Shown: in pieces, positions 16,560 through 24,020 of the stretch
How positions within the stretch are numbered: the stretch's first letter is position 1
Layout of the letters: each line of letters starts with the position of its first letter
From: Mesorhizobium sp. YC-39
GTDB taxonomy: Bacteria; Pseudomonadota; Alphaproteobacteria; Rhizobiales; Rhizobiaceae
Direction of reading: 5' to 3'
NCBI RefSeq assembly: GCF_025753795.1
Contig: NZ_JAOWPS010000005.1
Location: 186,001-250,000, forward strand
Length of the DNA: 64,000 nt
Position numbers and translations under genes: made by a program
Notes under the pieces: model-generated
Told to the model about the DNA's origin: nothing
The model's database searches: none
What the model saw: the letters and a program-made list of their open reading frames with translations, nothing else

Positions 16560-17876
16560 TCACCGGCACCAGTGCTCAATCGCCAGTGCGATCGCCTTCG
16601 TACAATCGACGAGATCGCGGACCGACACGCGCTCGTTGGGCTGATGCGCCTGTGCCGGATCTCCCGGGCCGAAATTGACGGTTGGGGTTTTCCCGAGACC
16701 CGTCGGCAAACCGATATCGCTGTGCGCACCAAAACCCGACAGCACCGGCGACAGGTCTGCTTTTTCGACGGCGCCCTGGAATACGCCGACGAACGGGCTG
16801 TCGGCCGGAATTTCCGCGCAGTCGGCATCGAGGATCCACTCCACACGGGCTGGATGTTCGCGCAGATAGGGATCGGCCTGGCAGATGTTCAGGACGTGTT
16901 CCTCGATCTCGCGCTTGACCTTGCCGCCGAGGCCGAACTCGTCCTTTTCGCTCGGAAGATATTGCGCATCGATGACGATCTCCGCCCGGCCGGCCATGGA
17001 GGAGGGATGTTCTCCGGCGTTCAACTGGGTGACGATGATCTGGTTGGGCAGGTCCATGAGAGGATGGTTCTTCCTGGGATCGAACATCCAGCGGCGGTTC
17101 AATATGTCGATGCCGTCGAGCATCTGCCTGCACAGTTGAATGGCGTCGACCGGACCGCTCGAATACCAGGCATTCGGTGTCAGCTCGGCGTGGCCGCCGA
17201 TGCCGTCGATGATGATCCGTCCCCACAGAATCCCATGGCACAAGGGTGCGATCTTGTTGGCCGTCGGCTCCGTCATGATGCCGGCATCGGCGCGAAAGCC
17301 GCGGTCGACCATCGCCAGCGAGCCCATGCCGCCGATTTCCTCGTCGACCACGGTCGTAAAGACGATGTCGCCCGACAGGGGAACCTGAAGCTCCCTCAGG
17401 ATTTCCACGGCCATCAGCATGCAGGCGACACCGCCCTTCATGTCGACGGTGCCGCGGCCATGCAGAAAACCGTCTTTCAGGACAGGCTGGAACGGATCGG
17501 TCGTCCAGTGTTCGGGCGCTCCCGGCGGCACGACATCGATATGGCCGGTGAGCATGATCGAGCGGCCGCCGCCTGTGCCTTTCAGCACACCACCGAGATT
17601 GGGCCTGCCCTCGAAGGTCCGGCCCTTGTTGGCCCCGGGACGCCCTTTGTACTTCGCATAAAGTGCCGGACCGTCCGGATCCCAGAGGTCCGTGGTGAAG
17701 CCCAGCTTCTCCAGCCGTTTCTGCAGATAGAGCTGGCAATCCCGTTCGCCGGGGCCGGCATCTTTCGGGTTCGACTTGACGATGGACGGAAACGACACGA
17801 GATCGCTCAGTGTTGCCACTATGCGCTCGGCTTCTGCCTCGACCCGCTTGGCAATGATGTCCTCGAAAGACGGCAT
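16560..17876 (-). CDS. M20 family metallo-deacylase (ArgE/DapE type)
   Basis: This 438-aa cytosolic metallohydrolase has the two-zinc site: His in MLTGHIDVVPPG, Asp in LHGRGTVDMKGG, the Glu pair in TVVDEEIGG, and a later His in GFGAHSDIG. The M20 dimerisation domain lies between about residues 195 and 310. It should cleave an acyl or amide bond of a small molecule. It is the last gene of the sugar-ABC operon, only 3 bp after the permease gene, so the substrate may be what the transporter brings in (an N-acyl or glycoconjugate), or it may be unrelated. The 3' end faces the LysR gene. Confidence 0.92.
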   Translation of the reverse strand: MPSFEDIIAKRVEAEAERIVATLSDLVSFPSIVKSNPKDAGPGERDCQLYLQKRLEKLGFTTDLWDPDGPALYAKYKGRPGANKGRTFEGRPNLGGVLKGTGGGRSIMLTGHIDVVPPGAPEHWTTDPFQPVLKDGFLHGRGTVDMKGGVACMLMAVEILRELQVPLSGDIVFTTVVDEEIGGMGSLAMVDRGFRADAGIMTEPTANKIAPLCHGILWGRIIIDGIGGHAELTPNAWYSSGPVDAIQLCRQMLDGIDILNRRWMFDPRKNHPLMDLPNQIIVTQLNAGEHPSSMAGRAEIVIDAQYLPSEKDEFGLGGKVKREIEEHVLNICQADPYLREHPARVEWILDADCAEIPADSPFVGVFQGAVEKADLSPVLSGFGAHSDIGLPTGLGKTPTVNFGPGDPAQAHQPNERVSVRDLVDCTKAIALAIEHWCR

Positions 17877-17879
17877 GAA

Positions 17880-18836
17880 TTATCTCCAATATTGGGAAAG
17901 TCGATCGGCGAGAAGCACGAACACCAGGAGCGCGCCGACGATGCCCACTTGCCAGACGGTGTTGACGTTAAGCTGCAAGAGTCCGGTCTTGAGCGTCACC
18001 AGCAGCATGACGGCGGCAAAGACGCCGCCGACGCCACCACGGCCGCCCAAAATGGCAATGCCGCCCAGCATCGCGGCGGTAAGCGATTCCAGTTCGAGGT
18101 TTTGCCCGATATTGGGCCGGCCGCTTCCGAGCCATGCCAGCGAGACCAGGGCGGCGGCTCCGGAGAGCACGCCGCTCAAGCCGTAAAGGATGAGCCGGGC
18201 GCGGTCGACCGGAATGCCGACCAGACGCGCCGAGCGCTCATTGAACCCCATCGCATAGATCCAGCGGCCCCAGGCCGTCCACATCAGCACGATCCCGGCG
18301 ATGGCAAAGAAAGGGATTGCGATGGTGAGGAAGGGAACCGGAATGCCGGAGAAAACGCCGCGTCCCCAGATGAGCAGCCAGCTTGGCACGCCCGATTGCG
18401 CCGCTCCTCCAGTCAGCGCCAGCGCCAGGCCCGAATAGACGAAGAAGGTGCCGAGCGTCGCGATCAGCGGCAGGATGGACAGCTTGGTGACGAGGACGCC
18501 GTTGAAGGCGCCAAGGGCGGCTCCGGCGAGAATGCAGGCTGGCGGCAGGAGGAAAGACGGGAGCCCGAGTTTCAGCGCGAGCATGCTTGCTATGGCCGAA
18601 AGCGAGACAATGCCGCCGACCGAGAGATCGATGCCGGCTCCGCCCGCCAGGATGACGACCGCCTGCCCCAGAGAGACAAGCGCCAGGATGGTCGAAAACT
18701 GGAGGATCGTCGTGACGGTCGCCAGGCTGAACACTGACGGCTTCAGGACCAGCAGGACGAGGATCACGATGATCCACAACAGGGCCAACAAAGCGAGAAT
18801 GAGCGCCGGCCCTTGCAGGTTGCGGATGCGGTTCAT
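17880..18836 (-). CDS. Sugar ABC transporter permease (RbsC/FrcC type), second permease
   Basis: This 318-aa inner-membrane protein has the BPD_transp_2 pattern: GQAVVILAGGAGIDLSVGGI, PLIATLGTFFVYSGLALALT, and near the end AAMLGGIAILGGRGGVGG. The start is ATG 18836 (MNRIRNLQG), overlapping the stop of the preceding permease; the open frame to 19019 is not used. Two separate permeases instead of a homodimer point to a heteromeric channel. Confidence 0.93.
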   Translation of the reverse strand: MNRIRNLQGPALILALLALLWIIVILVLLVLKPSVFSLATVTTILQFSTILALVSLGQAVVILAGGAGIDLSVGGIVSLSAIASMLALKLGLPSFLLPPACILAGAALGAFNGVLVTKLSILPLIATLGTFFVYSGLALALTGGAAQSGVPSWLLIWGRGVFSGIPVPFLTIAIPFFAIAGIVLMWTAWGRWIYAMGFNERSARLVGIPVDRARLILYGLSGVLSGAAALVSLAWLGSGRPNIGQNLELESLTAAMLGGIAILGGRGGVGGVFAAVMLLVTLKTGLLQLNVNTVWQVGIVGALLVFVLLADRLSQYWR

Positions 18837-19810
18837 TTGCTGGCCCACCCAAGCCGCGAGAGGGACAGACGGTTGGAAAGCACCTCGAAACCGAGCACGC
18901 CGATCAGCAGCCCGCCGGTGACCACCGGTTGCCAGAGCGAAGGGACGCCTGTCAGCAGCAGCCCGTTCTGGAGGATCCTCAGGAGCAGGACGCCAAGCAC
19001 GGTGCCGACAAGGCTGCACTTGCCGCCCAGTATGCTCGTTCCACCGAGAACCACAGCCGCGATCGCATCGAGCGCCAACGTGCTGCCGACGGTCATTTCG
19101 ACATTGCGGTAGTTGGCGACATAGAAGGTGGCGGCAAGGCCGGTGAGGGCGCCGCTGACAATGAAGGTCGCAAACCTGACCTTGACGACCGGAATGCCGG
19201 ACAGCCGCGCCTTCTCTTCCGAGTTGCCGATGGCCAGGAGATGTAGGCCAAAGGGCGTCCGCCTAAGCGCGATCCAGACGGCGAGATAGGCAAGCGCGAT
19301 CACCCAGGCAGCGACCGGCAGGCCGAGAATGGTCGTGCCAAGCAGCACCGTCAGACCAGTCGGCAGACCGGAAAGCCATTGGCCGCCGAGCAGCACGAAG
19401 ATCGCCGTGCGGTAGACACCGAAAAGGCCAAGTGTGCCGACAATGGCCGGGACCCGGCCAAGCACGATGACGGCGGCCGTCAGAAGGCCCAGCAGCGCAC
19501 CCGTCAGCGGGCCGACAAGCGCCGTGAGAACCGGATCGACGCCGGCTCCGAGCGCCCGGCCAACGCCGATCGCCGCCAGACCCATGACGACGCCGACGGA
19601 TACGTCGATGCCGCCCATGGCCAGAAGCAACATCATTCCCAAGCCGACCAGCAGCAATTCGATGCTGTTGCGCAGGACCGTTCCGGCATTGCCTGATGTG
19701 GCGTAATAGGGCGATGCGACAGAAAAGACGATGATTGCCAAGATACAGGCGATGAGCAGCGACCACTCTCGCCCATTCATTGAGAAAACACCGTTCCTGA
19801 ACTGTCGCAT
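18833..19810 (-). CDS. Sugar ABC transporter permease (RbsC/FrcC type), first permease
   Basis: This 325-aa membrane protein has the same family motifs: GMMLLLAMGGIDVSVGVVM, VPAIVGTLGLFGVYRTAIF, IAAVVLGGTSILGGKCSLVG. About ten helices are visible. It lies 14 bp after the binding-protein gene and overlaps the second permease by 4 bp. A second in-frame ATG at 19780 (MNGREWSL) starts closer to the first helix and could be the true start. It pairs with the protein at 17880 to form the translocation pore. Confidence 0.93.
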   Translation of the reverse strand: MRQFRNGVFSMNGREWSLLIACILAIIVFSVASPYYATSGNAGTVLRNSIELLLVGLGMMLLLAMGGIDVSVGVVMGLAAIGVGRALGAGVDPVLTALVGPLTGALLGLLTAAVIVLGRVPAIVGTLGLFGVYRTAIFVLLGGQWLSGLPTGLTVLLGTTILGLPVAAWVIALAYLAVWIALRRTPFGLHLLAIGNSEEKARLSGIPVVKVRFATFIVSGALTGLAATFYVANYRNVEMTVGSTLALDAIAAVVLGGTSILGGKCSLVGTVLGVLLLRILQNGLLLTGVPSLWQPVVTGGLLIGVLGFEVLSNRLSLSRLGWASK

Positions 19811-19824
19811 CGTCCGTATCGGGC

Positions 19825-20811
19825 TCAGAAATCAAACTTGTCGACGTTCTCTGCCGTAAAAACCGCCGGCGGTCCGAGCAGCAGGATGCCTTTGGCTGCG
19901 TCATAGGTGACGGGATTGTCGAAGCCCGGAACCTTGTTTTCCGCTTCGAATGCCTTTCCGTCGATCAACTGCTTTCCAGCCCAGACCGTGAGGTAGCCAA
20001 GCTGCGCCGGGTCCCACAGAACGGTGAAGCCGAAGGCGCCGCTCTTGAGGTAGGAGCGCGCCGTGTTCGGGCTGCAATAGCCGGCACCGATCACGCTGCC
20101 GATCTTGCCCGCGGTTTCGATGGCCTGCGCGACGCCGGGGCAGGTCGTGGACGCAACCGCGATGATGGCCTTGATGTCGGGATTGGCGGCCATCAGATCG
20201 CCGGAGATCTGGGCGGCGCGCTCTGCCGTGCCACCGGCATATTGCGGCTCCAGAAGCTTGAGCTTCGGATATTTCGCCGATGCCTGCTTCTGCATGAAGC
20301 CGATCCAGGCATTCAGATTGGAGGCCGTCGCTTCGCCTGAAACGATGCCGATCTTGGCGTCTTCGCCAACGCGCTTCACCAGCTCGTCGATGATGGTGTT
20401 GCCAAGGCCTTCGTCCGTAGCCTGGGCGACATAGACCGCACGGCCACTGTCGGGCGCATCGCTGTCGCTGGTGAACAGCTTGATGCCCTTGGCCTTGGCG
20501 GCCTCGACGACGGGAGCGATGCTGGAGGCGTCGAGGACGCTGACCGAGATCGCGTTGACGCCCTGGTCGATAAGGTTCTGCACAATCTGCAACTGGTCGA
20601 CCGGATTGGTGTCGACAGGGCCGCTGTAGATGAAATCGACGCCGAGTTCCTTCGCCGCGCGGTTACCGCCGGCTTCCATGGCGTTGAAATAGGGGATGCC
20701 GATCAATTGCGGCACGAAGGCAACTTTTGGCTTGTCCTGGGCAAAGGCGGCGGTCGAGACGGCAAGAGAAAGTGCCGAGATCGCAAGGGCTTTCCTGATG
20801 TGCTTAAGCAT
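19825..20811 (-). CDS. Sugar ABC transporter periplasmic binding protein (RbsB type)
   Basis: This is a 328-aa exported protein. Signal peptide: MLKHIRKALAISALSLAVS, cleaved after AFA. The mature protein follows the type I periplasmic fold of ribose/galactose binders: KVAFVPQLIGIPYFNAMEAG, VDQLQIVQNLIDQGVNAISVS, KLFTSDSDAPDSGRAVYV, IIAVASTTCPGVAQAIETAG. It fits the autoinducer-2/rhamnose-like branch of RbsB proteins, but ligand identity is not readable. ATG 20811 is taken over the upstream ATG at 20844 because it starts the signal peptide directly. Confidence 0.93.
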   Translation of the reverse strand: MLKHIRKALAISALSLAVSTAAFAQDKPKVAFVPQLIGIPYFNAMEAGGNRAAKELGVDFIYSGPVDTNPVDQLQIVQNLIDQGVNAISVSVLDASSIAPVVEAAKAKGIKLFTSDSDAPDSGRAVYVAQATDEGLGNTIIDELVKRVGEDAKIGIVSGEATASNLNAWIGFMQKQASAKYPKLKLLEPQYAGGTAERAAQISGDLMAANPDIKAIIAVASTTCPGVAQAIETAGKIGSVIGAGYCSPNTARSYLKSGAFGFTVLWDPAQLGYLTVWAGKQLIDGKAFEAENKVPGFDNPVTYDAAKGILLLGPPAVFTAENVDKFDF

Positions 20812-20846
20812 TTGGTTTGAACCTCTCTGGAATTTGACGTGCATTT

Positions 20847-21617
20847 CTAGTTTGCTTTTTCGAGCGCCCGCACGTCGGGATGGGCGCCTGTTATGAACGC
20901 AACGATTTCCTCGGGATTGGTTTCGGTACGCAGCCGTTCCGCCACCTTGCGGCCGCGCCGGAACACGACGATCCGGTCGGCAACCTCGAAGACCTCGGAG
21001 ATGTTGTGGCTGATCAGCACCACGGCGCAGCCGCGCTCCGCCAGGCGCCGCGTCAGGGCCAGAACCTTGCGCGTTTCGGCCACGGCAAGTGCCGCGGTCG
21101 GCTCGTCCATAATCACCAGACGGGCGTTAAGATTGAGCGCGCGGCAAATGGCGACGGCCTGGCGCTGGCCACCAGACAGGCTGCCGACCGGCGCTTCCGG
21201 ATCGGAAATATGGGCGTCCAGCTCCTTGAGCAGTCCGTCGACACGCTGCCGCATGTCTGCGCGGCGCAGAAACGGAACGCCGAGCACCGAGCGCTTGAGC
21301 TCGCGGCCAAGAAAGACATTTTCCGAGATCGACAGGTTTTCCGAGAGCGCCAGTTCCTGGAAGATTGTTGCGATGCCCGCCGATGCCGCGTCCTTCGGCG
21401 AGGAAAAAGCCACTGGTACGCCCTCGATGATCAGCTCGCCATCGCTGGCCGGATGCGCGCCAGCCAGGATCTTGATGAAGGTCGACTTGCCCGCGCCATT
21501 GTCGCCAAGCAGCGCCAGCACTTCTCCAGAGCGGATTTCCAGATCGACGTCGGACAGCGCCGTCAGCGCGCCGAAGCGCTTGGCGATCCCTCTGGCAACG
21601 AGAAAAGGAGCGGTCAT
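20847..21617 (-). CDS. Sugar ABC transporter ATPase, single domain (FrcA-like)
   Basis: This is a 256-aa ATPase with one ATP domain: Walker A GDNGAGKSTFIKIL, signature SLSGGQRQAVAICR, Walker B LVIMDEPTAALAV, H-loop ISHN. Single-domain ATPases of the sugar CUT2 class (FrcA type) work as homodimers with two permeases, as this operon provides. The gene ends 35 bp before the binding-protein gene. Confidence 0.94.
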   Translation of the reverse strand: MTAPFLVARGIAKRFGALTALSDVDLEIRSGEVLALLGDNGAGKSTFIKILAGAHPASDGELIIEGVPVAFSSPKDAASAGIATIFQELALSENLSISENVFLGRELKRSVLGVPFLRRADMRQRVDGLLKELDAHISDPEAPVGSLSGGQRQAVAICRALNLNARLVIMDEPTAALAVAETRKVLALTRRLAERGCAVVLISHNISEVFEVADRIVVFRRGRKVAERLRTETNPEEIVAFITGAHPDVRALEKAN

Positions 21618-21641
21618 GGCGACGATCCCGTGGGTTGATTG

Positions 21642-22418
21642 CTATGCTGCCCTGCTCACCCAGCTCAGCACGTTTTTCCAAAGGCGCGCGTAGCCTGGCC
21701 ATTCGACGAAGCTGTTGGGCAGCCAGTGCGGACCGATGTCGGAGGTCCAGGCCACCGTGCGCCCCTTGCCGTAGCGGCCGGTCACGAGCAGGGGGTGACC
21801 ACCCTCATCTTCCGGCAGTGACGCCAGCACCTCGACATCGTCGCGATCCCTGGCGACGACCTCGTTGGCGCCGAGAAGCAGCGGCCATTCCCCTTCGATG
21901 CCGGCAAGGATCGGGTGATCCTTCGAACCGGTGATGGAGGGGCGGAACCCTTCCGGTATTTCGAGGCGGTCGTCGTTTGGCAGGCAGGTCACCGGCAGTG
22001 CCTCTTCGACAGCCGTGCGATGCCAGCGGGCCCTGCCGTCGATGCCCTGGAAACTGAAATAGCCTCCGACCATGACCAGGCCGCCGCCGGCCTTGGTCCA
22101 GTCGCGCAGCAGCTTCAGCCGGTTCGGCACCGTCTTGCCGTGCAGCCAGACATCGGGATGCAGCAGCAACGAGTTGGCGCCGATGTCGGAGAGAATGATC
22201 GCATCGTAGCGGGACAGGCCTTCGATGCTGAACGGCAGCTTTTCCACCGCCTCATGGGCCGGCATGTAGTCCAGCTCGAATTCGCTGCCCTTCAGCGCCT
22301 TGACCAGAGGCTCGGCGCCAAGATGAAACGTCACGCTGCCGAATTGATCGAAGCCCTTGTAGTGCGTTGCCGCGCTGACCCAGCTCTCTCCGACCAGAAG
22401 CACCTTTGTCTTGCTCAT
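21642..22418 (-). CDS. ThuA/glutamine-amidotransferase-like protein (DUF1355-type)
   Basis: This 258-aa cytosolic protein has a class I amidotransferase-like fold: VLLVGESWVSAATHYKGFDQF at the N-terminus, LSRYDAIILSDIGANSLLL, then GGGLVMVGGYFSFQGIDG where active enzymes have the nucleophile Cys. No Cys is there, so it is not a classical glutaminase. Related proteins often occur in sugar ABC operons and may act on a sugar or its lactone. It lies between the ATPase gene and the fusion kinase, all in one transcription unit. Confidence 0.82.
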   Translation of the reverse strand: MSKTKVLLVGESWVSAATHYKGFDQFGSVTFHLGAEPLVKALKGSEFELDYMPAHEAVEKLPFSIEGLSRYDAIILSDIGANSLLLHPDVWLHGKTVPNRLKLLRDWTKAGGGLVMVGGYFSFQGIDGRARWHRTAVEEALPVTCLPNDDRLEIPEGFRPSITGSKDHPILAGIEGEWPLLLGANEVVARDRDDVEVLASLPEDEGGHPLLVTGRYGKGRTVAWTSDIGPHWLPNSFVEWPGYARLWKNVLSWVSRAA

Positions 22419-22500
22419 TGAACGATCTCCTTTGCGCGCTGCCTGCGTTTCGCGCCTGTCTGCTTGCTGTCCATGCCGGAGTGCCGCATGACAGGCGGCA

Positions 22501-23682
22501 TCATCCGGCAGCCGCGATATTGTCCGGCGTCAGTGCCGCCTTCAGTTCCTCGAAATCAGCGATGTGTCCCTGTGCGCCTTCGGCCGTCGTCGTCAGGCTG
22601 GCGCCGATCGCGGCGTAACGAGCGGCCTCTTCCAGGGAGGCGCCATGCAGCCACAGGCTGAGAAAGATGCCGGCGAAAGTGTCGCCAGCGCCGGTGGCAT
22701 CGACCCTGTCGACGGGAAGCGCCGGAACCTCGATCTGCGGTCCGCCGCTTTTGGGAAAGACGACCGCGCCGAACTCGCCAAGCGTCACCACGACGGTGCC
22801 GCGCTGCTTGATGCGGGCGAGGATGTCGCGGGTCTGCTGGATCATTGTCGCCAGCGGTGTCCGGAGATCGAAAATCTCGCGCAGCATGACATCGTTGATG
22901 AAGGTCAGATCGACCCGCTTGATCATTTCCACGAAGGCGTCGGGGGTTCTCGAACTCCTGGGCAGGCCGGCCGAATGCAGGCTCACTTTCCAACCCGCCT
23001 GATGAAAGCGATCGATGGAACCGATCATGCTTTCATAGTGGAAACCCTCGATGTGAAGGCAGGCGGGACGAGCCTGCGCCTGGACATCCATATTGGCGGT
23101 CAGATCGACTTCGCTGAGCTCGAACGGTTCGCTGATGATCGTGCGGCTGCCGTTGAGCTCGATGATGACAATCGCCTGCGAGAGGCGATTGTTGAATGTG
23201 CGTCTGATCGGCAAGGCGTGGACGCCGAGCTTCGAAAGCTCGGCCAGCGCCCAGTCGCTTTCAGGATCGTCGCCGACGGCCGTCGCCAGTTCGACATCGA
23301 GGGCAAAGGGCGCGCCGACGGCCGCGGCGGCGACGGCAAGATTGGCGGCGGGGCCGCCCAGGGCCTTTTCGATGTGGCGGGCGGTGATGCGGTCGTCGCG
23401 GTGCGGCAGAACATCGACACGGCACAGGAAATCGACGCTCACGCGGCCGACGACGAGCAGTCGCGGCAAGCCCTCAACATCCCTGGATCGGCGTGGAGTC
23501 TGACCCGGCAGCGAGCGCGCAAAGGCGCTTGGCCGGTACATCAGGTCGGAGATCGCTTTCTGGATGCGCTCGCGCGTGGTGTCTTTGACGACAGCCGTAT
23601 CGTTGATGAAATTCGACACCGTGCCGATGGAAACGCCGGCGGCGTGTGCGACATCTGCAATGGTAGGGCGCTTGCGCTGCAC
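22501..23682 (-). CDS. LacI-type helix-turn-helix fused to a PfkB-family carbohydrate/nucleoside kinase
   Basis: This is a 393-aa two-domain protein and the first gene of the ABC operon. Residues 6 to about 60 are a LacI DNA-binding domain: PTIADVAHAAGVSIGTVSNF, then the hinge-like ISDLMYRPSAFARSL. From about residue 73 a complete PfkB kinase follows: PRLLVVGRVSVDFL, the GG of KALGGPAANLAVAAA (signature 1) and DATGAGDTFAGIFL near residue 325 with the catalytic Asp (signature 2). The usual LacI sugar-binding domain is absent. The kinase may sense its own substrate and report it to DNA. A perfect palindrome lies 14 bp before the ATG. Phosphorylation of a ribose-like sugar or nucleoside is inference. 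Confidence 0.93.
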   Translation of the reverse strand: MQRKRPTIADVAHAAGVSIGTVSNFINDTAVVKDTTRERIQKAISDLMYRPSAFARSLPGQTPRRSRDVEGLPRLLVVGRVSVDFLCRVDVLPHRDDRITARHIEKALGGPAANLAVAAAAVGAPFALDVELATAVGDDPESDWALAELSKLGVHALPIRRTFNNRLSQAIVIIELNGSRTIISEPFELSEVDLTANMDVQAQARPACLHIEGFHYESMIGSIDRFHQAGWKVSLHSAGLPRSSRTPDAFVEMIKRVDLTFINDVMLREIFDLRTPLATMIQQTRDILARIKQRGTVVVTLGEFGAVVFPKSGGPQIEVPALPVDRVDATGAGDTFAGIFLSLWLHGASLEEAARYAAIGASLTTTAEGAQGHIADFEELKAALTPDNIAAAG

Positions 23683-23696
23683 GGTGAATGGCCCAA

Positions 23697-23710
23697 TTGA
23701 AGCGCTTCAA
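23697..23710. promoter_or_regulatory. LacI-family operator-like palindrome
   Basis: TTGAAGCGCTTCAA is a perfect 14-bp palindrome with the central CG typical of LacI-family operators. It lies 14 bp upstream of the gene for the LacI-HTH/PfkB fusion, a position where binding would block transcription. Autoregulation of the operon by the fusion protein is the simplest reading. Confidence 0.72.
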
Positions 23711-23927
23711 CGCTAGCAAGCGAAGTGCCGTAATCTCAATAGATTCTCGTTCTAATTTTGAGTTTCAGCGGTGGAATGGGCGCTGGATGGGAGGTCTCTT
23801 TGGAAATCTGTTCTTCGCGCAGCCAGTTTTTGAAATTTTTTCAATTATACTGAAAATGATTTGCAAGCCGTCGTGGGGTGGTAAGCCGGGCGACGACCGA
23901 CACCGCGATTGATGTCTTAACTTTCTG

Positions 23928-23965
23928 TTAACCGCATGCTCGGGGAAAATATCCGATTAACCGCA
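23928..23965 (+). repeat. Direct repeat TTAACCGCA, two copies upstream of asnB
   Basis: The 9-mer occurs at 23928-23936 and 23957-23965, with related flanks (CTGTTAACCGCATG and CGATTAACCGCAGA). A third copy at 45467-45475 lies before the GH5/heparinase divergent pair. All three are in promoters of polysaccharide genes, which suggests a shared regulator (inference). Confidence 0.4.
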
Positions 23966-24020
23966 GATGCCGATATCACGGTTATATATTCGGCGGTTGC
24001 TGTTCACATGAGTTCTGGGA

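Larger units (their letters stand above)
23683..24020. other. Divergent promoter region, ABC operon / polysaccharide locus
   Basis: This 338-base stretch is AT-richer than its surroundings and holds no gene. It contains the palindrome at 23697-23710 and, nearer asnB, two copies of TTAACCGCA (23928-23936 and 23957-23965) in a direct repeat of 29-bp period. A TATATATT run at about 23983-23990 lies 30 bp before asnB. Confidence 0.6.
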
